Assembly: GCA_963930645.1 (NCBI GenBank)
Contig: OZ005648.1
Span: 157,503,035-157,567,034, forward strand
Source of the DNA: Salticus scenicus
Taxonomy: Eukaryota; Arthropoda; Arachnida; Araneae; Salticidae
Direction of reading: 5' to 3'
DNA: 64,000 nucleotides
The first letter of the stretch is position 1, and every line of letters starts with the position of its first letter. Positions 48,106 through 59,652 of the stretch are shown piece after piece. The translations under genes were made by a program, and so were the position numbers. The notes below the pieces were generated by a model that worked only from the letters and a program-made list of their open reading frames with translations, was not told the DNA's origin and searched no databases.

Positions 48106-49945
48106 TTAAGGATATAAAATAGAAAATACAAAGTTTTTAGGAAAACCCATTTTAGCAGTGGCTGTGATCAGTTTATTAATATTCTTGTTTTTAAACTTTG
48201 CAGAGCATAAATTATTAATTCGAAATAAATGGTTAATGATGATGTTTCTAAATACCGAAAGATGCAGACATGAATTAAAATGTGTAAATAAGTTTACATT
48301 AAAACAAAAATCTTGCCGTTTGTCATAGATATCTGTGTAAAGTTTATTACCATCGATGATCATTTTGAGATATAAAAAGTTAATAGATTTATTAGTCATA
48401 GTATTTTGAGTTAGCTTTAAATTAGGTCGATAATTGAAGGAAAAGCCATTTTGTGAGTTCTTGTTGAGATAAAATACAATAATATCATCAATGTAACGAT
48501 AAAATCAAACATCATCATTGCAAATTTGCTTTTCATAATAATAAAGATAGAGATCTGCCAAAATACTGGAGCTACAACCTCCTTGTGGAATGCCTAATTG
48601 TTGCAAATAGATATCGTTGTTGTGGAAGATATAATTATTATGGATAACAAAGTTAAGAAGTGTTTTAAATTTTTCTTCTTTAAAATTGTAAGGAAGATTA
48701 ATTTGAGCTTTATATTCTTGAAAAAGACTGTAAATGATATTACTAAGATCTGATAACTCAATATTATTGAAAAGATCTTGAAAGTCAAAAGTCATAATAT
48801 TGTCTATTGAATCGAGCGATTTGATGTATTGAATTAATTGAAAGCTATTTTTAAGACAGTGTAAATTATCAACTTTGCAAGTACATTTGTAAATTTGTTT
48901 TAGAATATCCAGTAGAGCTTTATTAGCATTGTTGTTATAAGTGTTACACCCAAAAGTGACAGTGCGAAATTTAATTGGAGATTTGTGAAACTTAGGTATG
49001 AGAACTATATAAGGATAATTAAAGTTATTGAAGGGAAGTTGAAGTAGTTTATAGTAATTATGTATTTTCCGGTTATTAATAATAAGGTTATTATTAGTTA
49101 AACTGAAGATGTTACTATTATTGATGGAAGAGTTTAAAATAGAGAGATAGTAAGATTTACAAATTATGGCATAATTATTAGGTGATTTGTCAACATAAGT
49201 GATCACAAAGTCATCCTGTAGTGATTTGATTGAGTTAAGAAGTACAGATTTTTTAAATAACACCAGATTTGAAGAATTGATAAATAATGCATTTTTGATT
49301 TTTTGTAACACTAAAACTTTCCATTGAGTGAAGTAGGCAATAGGTTTATTATGAGTAATAGATATTTTATAAATAAATAAATCTAGGTCATAAGAAAACT
49401 GTTGTAAGATTTGTGGAATGCTAGTCTTAACTGGAAGTCTAAATTTGGTGCCAAATTTCATGAATTTTTTTAATTGATAATTGTCAATAATATTGAGATT
49501 ACCTGTGATAATGTGTCCATGGTCTCTGTCAATAAATTTTGAGAAAGAAGGATCATTGCATTTACAGGTTACAGTGTTAGTAAAAGAGGTAGACTTAGAT
49601 ACAGAATTATAATTGAATATCTTTCTTCCAAGAGGAAGAGGATATTTGAAGGTACGAGATAGATTTAAATCTTTAATCGGAAACATACATTCTTTGTCAT
49701 TAATGATAGACGTAATGTTAATACTGTTCAATATTTGATTTGTAAAATTCACAATTAATTGAGTATTTGTTTTAAATTTGTTGGGCTTTTTATTAATTTT
49801 TAAATTAAATTGTTTGATTTTGTACATTATAATATCATAAAAAATGTCTGAAAAATGTTTATTATAGGATTGGCTTTGAAAGACATTCAGAAAGCTTACT
49901 AAGTATTTCTTTTTAATTGCAAAAATAAATTTTCGAATAATGAAC
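48106..49945 (-). pseudogene. Naiad-like reverse transcriptase
   Basis: After the insertion the frame resumes near 49945. It contains HGHIITGNLNIIDNYQLKKF and FMKFGTKFRLPV (a block typical of this branch), VITYVDKSPNNYAI, PYIVLIPKFHKSPIKFRTV, IMTFDFQDLFNNI (first catalytic Asp) and LGIPQGGCSSSILADLYLYYYE. A TGA at 48505-48507 comes just before FYRYIDDIIVFYL (catalytic Asp pair, about 48460-48504). The frame then runs open through the thumb region to 48106. The single stop could be a simple mutation (CGA to TGA). Recoding as selenocysteine is known in some Naiads but has no support here, since no SECIS-like structure was identified. Confidence 0.82.
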
Positions 49946-50362
49946 CAGTTATAGTTAATTCAGATATATTTATTCCACTTTTTTATATATGCTGCTTTTA
50001 TAATTATAAAAAAGTAATAAATAACTTTCAGCATATCAATCTTATAAACTTTAATAAATTTTAAATCCAACGTTTCGGCTAAATTCCTTCATTAGCCTTC
50101 CTCAGGGAAAAATGATGTTAAAAACACATAAACATAGAAAATTTAAGTACATGATACCACAATTACAACTTCAAAACATTTAACAGATGATTACACAAAT
50201 TGTAAAAATATACTATATACATTTTTAAAAATATGCTAAGACACTCAAAGGAACATGAAACATGATCACCACAAGACAAGGATAAAGAGCAACTAAAGCA
50301 AAGGTTAAAAATATCAAAATTGCGGGGTTGCCAGAACTAACTTAAAGCAGGGTAACCATAAA

Positions 50363-51376
50363 TTAATTTAAGCCCAAGAAATGAAGCCAAATTGAGGGGG
50401 GGTTTACGGATAAGGAATCGTTACAAATTTCTGATTTTCTTTTAATCATTTCGAATGATTCATAAAGAAGTGCTTGGTTTCTATTGTAAGTATTGTAAAT
50501 TATTTTGGCATTTTCAAAATCGGGGTCAATGGGATAAGTATTATAATTTCTAGAAAAAGCTGTGTTGGGTCTATTATATTTTAAATCTGCAATATGCTCC
50601 TTCATTCTATCACAAAAAGGTCTATTGGTCATACCTATATAGTAGTTAGTTTTATTATCAACTTTATATGGGATTTCATAAACACCAGATTTTAATTTGG
50701 GGGGAGGAGGATCAAGTTTTTTAGAAATTAATGAATTTAATTTTAAAGGAGCTTTAGCAACCAAATTAACTTTTTTATGTTTAAATAATTTAGAAATTCC
50801 TTCATGAAGAGATGGCAAATATTGAATTTTCTTAAACTTACTATTAGAAGATTTATTATCATTAGAAGATGAAGAAGGAGGGGGAGGGGACATAATTTTA
50901 TAAATTAATTTATTTATAGTCTTTATTTTATAACCATAATTAATAGCCAAATTATAAATAAAATCGATTTCATGGTCTAAGGCCTCAAGGGTAGAACTAT
51001 GACTAAAAGCACGTTTAATCAGAAATCTAAAATTAGCTATTTTATAGGACCAGGGTAAAGGATAATTGCTATGAAAAGTATATGGAATAATATTGGGCTT
51101 TCTATAAACAGAAGTTTCAACATATTGATTAAATCGTTTAATTTTAATATCCAAAAAGGTTAAAATATTATCGTTATTTTCAGTTTCTAAAGTATATTGA
51201 AGGTTAGGTTTTACGTTATTGATTATATCTAAAAAATCCTTAGGGGAACTAGATGGATCTTGCCAAATTATAAAAACATCATCTACAAATCTTTTCCACA
51301 ATTTAATACAATGCATATTTTTTTGAACAAAATTATTCTCAAAATCTCTTAATTCAAACTCAGCTAATTCAACTCA
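50363..51376 (-). pseudogene. Penelope RT end and C-terminal GIY-YIG endonuclease
   Basis: The open frame runs beyond the ATG at 51316 up to the junction near 51376. It begins just before KLWKRFVDDVFIIW, the catalytic Asp pair of RT. Next come ILTFLDIKI, SVYRKPNIIPYTFHSNYP, a Pro/Ser-rich linker and then the endonuclease: SGVYEIPYKVDNKTNYYIGM (GIY-YIG), TNRPFCDRMKEH (Arg) and the end with ALLYESFEMIKRK (Glu candidate). It stops after LHFLGLN. GIY-YIG after RT is the canonical Penelope order. The RT N-terminal half is absent, so the copy is 5' truncated though its frame is intact. Confidence 0.9.
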
Positions 51377-51380
51377 ACTT

Positions 51381-51731
51381 GATCCTCCTCCCCCCAAATT
51401 AAAATCTGGTGTTTATGAAATCCCATATAAAGTTGATAATAAAACTAACTACTATATAGGTATGACCAATAGACCTTTTTGTGATAGAATGAAGGAGCAT
51501 ATTGCAGATTTAAAATATAATAGACCCAACACAGCTTTTTCTAGAAATTATAATACTTATCCCATTGACCCCGATTTTGAAAATGCCAAAATAATTTACA
51601 ATACTGACAATAGAAACCAAGCACTTCTTTATGAATCATTCGAAATTATTAAAAGAAAATCAGAAATTTGTAACGATTCCTTATCCGTAAACCCCCCCTC
51701 AATTTGGCTTCATTTCTTGGGCTTAAATTAA
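51381..51731 (+). pseudogene. Penelope GIY-YIG endonuclease, second (inverted) copy
   Basis: The frame starts at the junction with DPPPPKLKSGVYEIPYKVDN and covers the full GIY-YIG domain to LHFLGLN. It differs from the minus-strand copy at only a few residues (for example YNTDN against YNTYN and SFEII against SFEMI). It has no RT. The 3' UTR that follows (51732-52088) mirrors 50362-50004. Confidence 0.9.
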
Positions 51732-52105
51732 TTTATGGTTACCCTGCTTTAAGTTAGTTCTGGCAACCCCGCAATTTTGATATTTTTAACCTTTGCTTTA
51801 GTTGCTCTTTATCCTTGTCTTGTGGTGATCATGTTTCATGTTCCTTTGAGTGTCTTAGCATATTTTTAAAAATGTATATAGTATATTTTTACAATTTGTG
51901 TAATCATCTGTTAAATGTTTTGAAGTTGTAATTGTGGTATCATGTACTTAAATTTTCTATGTTTATGTGTTTTTAACATCATTTTTCCCTGAGGAAGGCT
52001 AATGAAGGAATTTAGCCGAAACGTTGGATTTAAAATTTATTAAAGTTTATAAGATTGATATGCTGAAAGTTATTTATTACTTTTTTATAAATACAGTTAT
52101 AGTTA

Positions 52106-52857
52106 GATAAGTAATTAGTCTGTAGATCTGAAATGAGATTAATAATGGCACTTTTAGAAAAGATTAAATCTGTTTTTTTACTACCTCGTTTAGTTCTAGA
52201 AGTTTTATTGTTAATTTTGTGATTGAGTTGTGCATAAATAGTCGAATAATCATGTAGAGCGTTGATGTTAGAATATGCTTTAATAGTTTTACTAAAGTAT
52301 TCGGAATTTAGGCCATATGGATAAATTGTATTATAATATTACATAAATTTTGATTCAAGAAATAGACGCTCACTTTTATTTTTCTGAATTTTTACAATCT
52401 CTATGGTACATGAATTAAAATTATGTGATTTAAAGTGTTGTAATTCTATAGTTGATTTAGAAGGTGTAGCTGAAAGGTTTTTAGAATCTGATCGATGCTG
52501 ATTAATGCGTAAATGTAGAGGAGTTGAAGTTTCACCAATATAACTAAGTTTACAATGACCACAACTGATTTTATAAATAACATTGTATGCCTGACAAAAT
52601 GGAACCAAAGATTGATTATTATTCAACTGTGTGTGAGAGGCCATAGGGCAAGTTTTACATCTATTAGAACCGCATGTTCTAAATTGAAGTAAAGGAGGAG
52701 GAGATGATAGGTAACTCGATGTCGATACAAGGATATCCCTATAAATATCCTTGTACCGGGCACAATACTGCTGTGGAGCAAAGTATTTTTTGCCAGGATC
52801 TAAAAATTTACTAAACAGAGTCATAGAGAAGAAATGTTTTTGTATATTAAAAATCAC
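52106..52857 (-). pseudogene. Naiad-like N-terminal GIY-YIG endonuclease
   Basis: The protein starts in a loosely conserved region (SKFLDPGKKYFAPQQYCARY) and then has the Cys cluster FRTCGSNRCKTCP, the GIY-YIG core (NVIYKISCGHCKLSYIGET) with the arginine of LHLRINQHR, and HFKSHNF. The catalytic Glu candidate lies in SERLFLESKF. A TAA at 52339-52341 then interrupts; beyond it the same frame continues with YYNTIYPYGLNSE, the usual end of the domain, and a linker up to the insertion at 52106. The enzyme would nick target DNA for priming. No ATG is seen at the start (52857 is GTG), so the beginning may be lost. Confidence 0.82.
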
Positions 52858-52891
52858 ATGGCAAGTAAGTATTTACATTAGTTTTATCGAT

Positions 52892-54749
52892 ACTAGCTGA
52901 CACGTCCGGCTTCGCACTGATGAACAAATTTTAGTTAAAGATGGATTGATATGTAAAAAATCAAGAAATATATCAGTTTATATGTTATAGTCAGGCAATA
53001 TTATTAACTGGAAAGTCAAAATATAATTTTACAATTATTTTTTTTAATTAGTTGTTAAATGTTGGCAATTTTTACTTAATGCTATTTATTTATTTATTTA
53101 TTTATTTCATAAAAAGAAACATTTCTTTACTCATGAATAAAAAATATTGAAAAATAAACCTATGACATGAAAATGTTTTTGATAAAATTGACGTCATAAT
53201 AGCTTTAATTATTATTTATTTGTTTATTTCGCAAATATATTTAATTATTTCCATAATTGATTATTATTTTAATAATGTATATTAAAGGAGAAATCAATAA
53301 TATGAAACAATATTCGTACAATATATACTATTACAGAATCTGGTGTGAAACAACTACACGACTTCCATTACCCACTATTACACGTAATATATACAATTTT
53401 TTGGAGATATTACTTGCATTTTTTGAGATTTTCGAGTAAGAGAAACTTGATACACGTATAAAGACACATACAACAGAGTTTGCATAGCGAGTTAAAAAAT
53501 AAGGGGAAAAAAAATAGATAGTTATTTTTTTAAACACGAATTTCCGAGATCTAAAACTGAACTACCTAATCAGGATGACCGTTAATATTCCTGTAATAAG
53601 CACGTAATACTTGAGAAAGGTTATCTAAATTGGATTAAAGAAAAAATTTTCAAGAATACGTTAGAGCCGTTTTTGAGGTACCAACTTTTACCAAAACTTA
53701 GCATACTCAATTATTGACCTAAAAACAATAATTACATACAAAAGGATATTTAATAGGAAGTTGACATGGCGAGTTTGAAAAAAATCCGTACAGGCGTTTT
53801 TAAAGGAACGCACTTGCGAAGTCTGAAATTGAGCTGTTTATAGAGGACGCCTATCAATTTTCCTGAACTAAGCAACTTTTCAATCGAAAGGGCATCTAAT
53901 ATATTATTTATACAGCAACTTTGAAGAAAATCATTAGAGGTGTTTTTGAATATGGGCTTACGGTCCCATTTCTGGTTTTCGATGACCCAATTCCGGTTTT
54001 TCAATTTTCACGAAAATTTGGAAAATTTATCTGTACACCATACCTGAATCACTTGTGAAGTTTAGTAGTTCTATTTTTATTAGTTTTGGAGATATGACAG
54101 CCAGAAGATTACACACACACGTGCACATATACACACACACTGACCAATTGCCAAAACCTATACAATACTTCCACTACCTACGGTAGTAGGGTAATTGAAG
54201 TAAACACATACATCTCGTATTTACTACGATAATATACAGATTTTCGTATTACGTTTTCGATCGCCAAATACAAAAATCGCCAATGACGATAGATATCAAA
54301 TCTATTCTTTGTTTTCAATTAAAATATTGAAACTTTTAATTAAAAATTTATTTTACCAAAATTTATTATAGCTTCTAGCACTTAGAGAGAGACAGTGTAA
54401 CTTTTGATTATTGAAAGAAAAAAAAAAAAAAAAAGCAATCGGCTTTTTAGTTCTAGCGATCGTTCTCTACATATGCATATAAACCTTTCTTCTTTTTATA
54501 TTAGTATAGCTATAGAGCATAGGTATATTAAATAGGTTTCCAATCAACATAATGTAACTCAAATAATTAAATGCTATTTACATTTCAGTAATGGCTGTAT
54601 GCGCTATGTATATTGAGCTACTTGCCATAACTGTTAGTTGCTAAAAATAGTCGCCAAATAAATTTAAACATCTCAATACGCAAGTGAAGTGTGACATCAC
54701 TGACCGCCCATGGATGCAAGAAAAAGTTTTTCCATGTTAATCGCTCATT

Positions 54750-54788
<39 letters not shown>

Positions 54789-57700
54789 TAAAAATTTTAA
54801 TCCTCATATTTGGGTATAGATATGTATTAGTTATTGTATGCATGCGTTAGATTGAGTTATTTTGCTGTCAAATTGACAAAATTTTAATATTAAATTTCAA
54901 AACTGTCACCCTTGGCGTTTTTTGTATTTGGCGATCAAAAAGTAATACGAAAATACATGTATATTTTCGTAATATGTATTGTACGAAATATTGTTTCATA
55001 TTATTCGTTACACTCCTAATGTAAGTTTTAAAAATAACCATGATTTTTGAAAGGAATTAAATTATATTCGCCAGATAATTTGGCGATATTTTTTTTTTCT
55101 GCCAAGGATGACGGATATCAAATTTATTCCGCTGCAACATATAGGGCAGTTCCTTGTTTGTAAACAAACATCTCAACTTTTATGAGTGGTTAAGAAAAGG
55201 CTTGGGAAAAGCATAGCGATGGCGGATTACCAACGGAAAATCAATCGTGGGCGGGGCGCGGGAAAGTCGAGCGCGCTTTTTTGCCAACCACCAGACGTCA
55301 CGAGGAAATGCTCTATTAGTATATTATACCAGATACTTTATTTAGACATTTGAAAACAAATTTGACTTCAAATTATGATAGAATATTTATCCTTTCCCTT
55401 TTAATTAGTTTATTAGTTGGATGTTTATTGTGTAAATATCATCCTTTGAAATGAAATGTTTATGTTTTCAATCGAATATGGAAATTTGCCATTTTTTTTT
55501 CTAGAGTTTTGAAATTTAAAATTCCAATTTTATCAATTTTACAACAAAAACAATTTAATCTAACGGATGCACATGATAACTAATACATATCTATATCCAA
55601 ATATGGGGATTAAAATGGGGAAATAATTTTCCCCGATCTTTATTATTTTTTTACAAAAAATCCAGTTCACTTTTTATATTATTGTTCGCGTGAAAATATA
55701 TTTTATTATATTTCTAAAAATAAATTAATTCGTAAATCTTTTTGGCAACAATTATAAATTAAAATAAATAATATTATAAAATAGAATTTCTTATTTTATT
55801 TTATTTTATTTATTTATTTATTTTTAAATTCCAATTTCGTTTACACACATCAGTTTAAACCACGGAGTAATAAAGATTCCGTGGTTTAACATTGATGCTT
55901 AGATCATTATATTATATCATATCATATCAAATTAAATTATTAGAAAAATAAACACTTTTAATTCTATAATGACGTCAGATTTAACGTGTAAGTTTAACAA
56001 TTAAAAAAGCTTTATATGAATTTCAATTTAATGCATGTGCAAATATATTTCTTTTCTTTTCACGTCAAGATATTTTAAAAACGAAATGAATATGTAAATG
56101 TTTCTTTTATGTTGGCAGCAGCTAATTTTTTTAATATTTCATTATTTCCATTTCTATTACGGCTTCTATGGGGATTTTAATTAAAATGCTCAGATTTTAA
56201 ACTAAAATTTATTTTATCAAAATTAAATATAGCCTATAACAATATGGCATACTGTAGCTTTCGGTCAGTGAAAGAAGTTTTTAAATCGGTTCAGAAGTTT
56301 CAGAGATTACCCTCCACAAACAAACAATTTTTTGCGCTTTATATAATGACTAGCTGACCCGTCCGGCTTCGCACTGATGAACAAATTTTAGTTAAAGATG
56401 GATTGATATGTAAAAAATCATGAAATATATCAGTTTATATGTTATAGTCAGGCAATATTATTAACTGGAAAGTCAAAATATAATTTTACAATTATTTTTT
56501 TTAATTAGTTGTTAAATGTTGGCAATTTTTACTTAATGCTATTTATTTATTTATTTATTTATTTCATAAAAAGAAACATTTCTTTACTCATGAATAAAAA
56601 ATATTGAAAAATAAACCTATGACATGAAAATGTTTTTGATAAAATTGACGTCATAATAGCTTTAATTATTATTTATTTTTTCATTTCGCAAATATATTTA
56701 ATTTTTTCCATAATTGATTATTATTTTAATAATGTATATTAAAGGAGAAATCAATAATATGAAACAATATTCCTACAATATATACTATTACAGAATCTGG
56801 TGTGAAACAACCACACGACTTCCATTACCCACTATTACACGTAATATATACAATTTTTTGGAGATATTACTTGCATTTTTTGAGATTTTCGAGTAAGAGA
56901 AACTTGATACACGTATAAAGACACATACAACAGAGTTTGCATAGCGAGTTAAAAAATAAGGGGAAAAAAATAGATAGTTATTTTTTTAAACAGGAATTTC
57001 CGAGATCTAAAACTGAACTACCTAATCAGGATGACCGTTAATATTCCTGTAATAAGCACGTAATACTTGAGAAAGGTTATCTAAATTGGATTAAAGAAAA
57101 AATTTTCAAGAATACGTTAGAGCCGTTTTTGAGATACCAACTTTTACCAAAACTTAACATACTCAATTATTGTCCTAAAAACAATAATTACATACAAAAG
57201 GATATTTAATAGGAAGTTAACATGGCGAGTTTGAAAAAAATCCGTACAGGCGTTTTTAAAGGAACGCACTTGCGAAGTCTGAAATTGAGCTGTTTATAGA
57301 GGACGCCTATCAATTTTCCTGAACTAAGCAACTTTTCAATCGAAAGGGCATCTAATATATTATTTATATAGCAACTCTGAAGAAAATCATTAGAGGTGTT
57401 TTTGAATATGGGCTTAGGGTCCCATTTCTGGTTTTCGATGACCCAATTCCGGTTTTTCAATTTTCACAAAAATTTGGAAAATTTATCTGTACACCAGACC
57501 TGAATCACTTGTGAAGTTTAGTAGTTCTATTTTTATTAGTTTTGGAGATATGACAGCCAGAAGATTACACACACACGTGCACATATACACACACACTGAC
57601 CAATTGCCAAAACCTATACAATACTTCCACTACCTACGGTAGTAGGGTAATTGAAGTAAACACATACATCTCGTATTTACTACGATAATATACAGATTTT

Positions 57701-58206
57701 CGTATTACGTTTTCGATCACCAAATACAAAAATCGCGAATGACGATAGATATCAAATCTATGCTTTGTTTTCAATTAAAATATTGAAAATTTTAATGAAA
57801 AATTTATTTTACCAAAATTTATTATAGCTTCTAGCACTTAGAGAGAGACAGTGTAACTTTTGATTATTGAAAGAAAAAAAAAAAAAAAAAAAGCAATCGG
57901 CTTTTTAGTTCTAGCGATCGTTCTCTACATATGCATATAAACCTTTCTTTTTTTTATATTAGTATAGCTATAGAGCATAGGTATATTAAATAGGTTTCCA
58001 GTCAACATAATGTAACTCAAATAATTAAATGCTATTTACATTTCAGTAATGGCTGTATGCGCTATGTATATTGAGCTACTTGCCATAACTGTTAGTTGCT
58101 AAAAATAGTCGCCAAATAAATTTAAACATCTCAATACGCAAGCGAAGTATGACATCACTGACCGCCCGTGGATGCAAGAAAAAGATTTTCCATGTAATCG
58201 CTCATT

Positions 58207-58240
<34 letters not shown>

Positions 58241-59652
58241 AAAATTCTAGAAGAATTATTTCCCGATTTTAATCCTCATATTTGGGTATAGATATGTATT
58301 AGTTATTGTATGCATGCGTTAGATTGAGTTATTTTGCTGTCAAATTGACAAAATTTTAATTTTAAATTTCAAAACTGTCACCCTTGGCGTTTTTTGTATT
58401 TGGCGATCAAAAACGTAATACGAAAATATACATGCCAGATGTATATTTTCGTAATATGTATTGTACGAAATATTGTTTCATATTATTCGCTACACTCTTA
58501 ATGTAAGTTTTTAAAATAACCATGATTTTTGAAAGGAATTAAATTATATTCGCCTGATAATTTGGCGATATTTTTTTTTTCTGCCAAGGATGACGGATAT
58601 TAAATCTATTCCGCTGCAACATATTAGTATATTATATCAGATACTTTATTTCGACATTTGAAAACAAATCTGACTTCAAATTATGATAGAATATTTATCC
58701 TTTCCCTTTTAATTAGTTTATTAGTTGGATGTTTATTGTGTAAATATCATCCTTTGAAATGAAATGTTTATGTTTTCAATCGAATATGGAAATTTGCCAT
58801 TTTTTTTTCTAGAGTTTTGAAATTTAAAATTCCAATTTTATCAATTTTACAACAAAAACAATTTTATCTAACGGATGCACATGATAACTAATACATATCT
58901 ATATCCAAATATGGGGATTAAAATGGGGAAATAATTTTCCTCGATCTTTATTATTTTTTTACAAAAAATCCAGTTCACTTTTTATATTATTGTTCGCGTG
59001 AAAATATATTTTATTATATGTCTAAAAATAAATTGATTCGTAAATCTTTTTGGCAACAATTATAAATTAAAATAAATAATATTATAAAATAGAATTTCTT
59101 ATTTTATTTTATTTTATTTATTTATTTATTTTTAAATTCCAATTTCGTTTACACACATCAGTTTAAACCACGGAGTAATAAAGACTCCGTGGTTTAAACA
59201 TTGATGCTTAGATATTATATCATATCATATCAAATTAAATTATTAGAAAAATAAACACTTTTAATTCTATAATGACGTCAGATTTAACGTGTAAGTTTAA
59301 CAATTAAAAAAGCTTTATATGAATTTCAATTTAATGCACGTGCAAATATATTTCTTTTCTTTTCACATCAAGATATTTTAAAAACGAAATGAATATGTAA
59401 ATGTTTCTTTTATGTTGGCAGTAGCTAATTTTTTTAATATTTCATTATTTCCATTTCTATTACGGCTTCTATGGGGATTTTAATTAAAATGCTCAGATTT
59501 TAAACTAAAATTTATTTTATCAAAATTAAATATAGCCTATAACAATATGGCATACTGTAGCTTTCGGTCAGTGAAAGAAGTTTTTAAATCGGTTCAGTAG
59601 TTTCAGAGATTACCCTCCACAAACAAACAATTTTTTGCGCTTTATATAATGA
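52892..59652. repeat. Head-to-tail dimer of a 3.4-kb non-coding repeat
   Basis: Unit 1 is 52892-56348 and unit 2 is 56349-59652. Both start ACTAGCTGAC.CGTCCGGCTT and end TTTTTTGCGCTTTATATAAT. Identity is very high (short frames such as 53257-53439 and 56714-56896 give the same peptide). Unit 2 is followed by (TATAGA)n, a 3'-tail style seen in some LINE-related elements. Inside each unit are inverted repeats: for example GTATTACG..TTTCGATCGCC at 54240 against GGCGATCAAAAAGTAATAC at 54925. A diverged relative of the inner part lies at 35640-36010. No protein is encoded. Confidence 0.82.
55141..55316. mobile_element. Small MITE present in unit 1 only
   Basis: A 172-bp GC-richer insert (55143-55314) has imperfect inverted ends (AGGGCAGTTCCTTGT and the inverse of AGAGCATTTCCTCGT) flanked by AT. 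Unit 2 has the uninterrupted CAACATATTAG at 58618-58628, which is the empty site. No coding capacity. Confidence 0.78.

Larger units (their letters stand above)
49946..52105. mobile_element. Penelope (canonical) head-to-head dimer with 12-bp target duplication
   Basis: Identical 12-bp repeats CAGTTATAGTTA at 49946-49957 and 52094-52105 bound a 2136-bp insertion. It consists of a minus-strand copy (RT palm end through GIY-YIG and 3' UTR) and a shorter plus-strand copy (GIY-YIG and 3' UTR) meeting head to head near 51377. Inverted arms, about 50004-50716 and 51377-52088, are nearly identical, which implies one recent event. Partial inverted copies at the 5' side are a known feature of Penelope elements. 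Confidence 0.88.
48060..52890 (-). mobile_element. Naiad-like Penelope-like element (GIY-YIG before RT), split by another insertion
   Basis: On the minus strand a Cys-rich GIY-YIG endonuclease region (52857-52110) is followed, after an inserted Penelope dimer, by a Penelope-like RT (49950-48106). A poly(A) run follows at 48087-48060. Endonuclease before RT is the permuted order described for Naiad elements (established knowledge). The insertion carries a 12-bp duplication, and its removal (2148 bp including one duplicate, a multiple of three) leaves one frame of 868 codons. That frame has only two internal stops: TAA at 52339-52341 and TGA at 48505-48507. The element is probably 5' truncated or starts near 52857. 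Confidence 0.82.
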
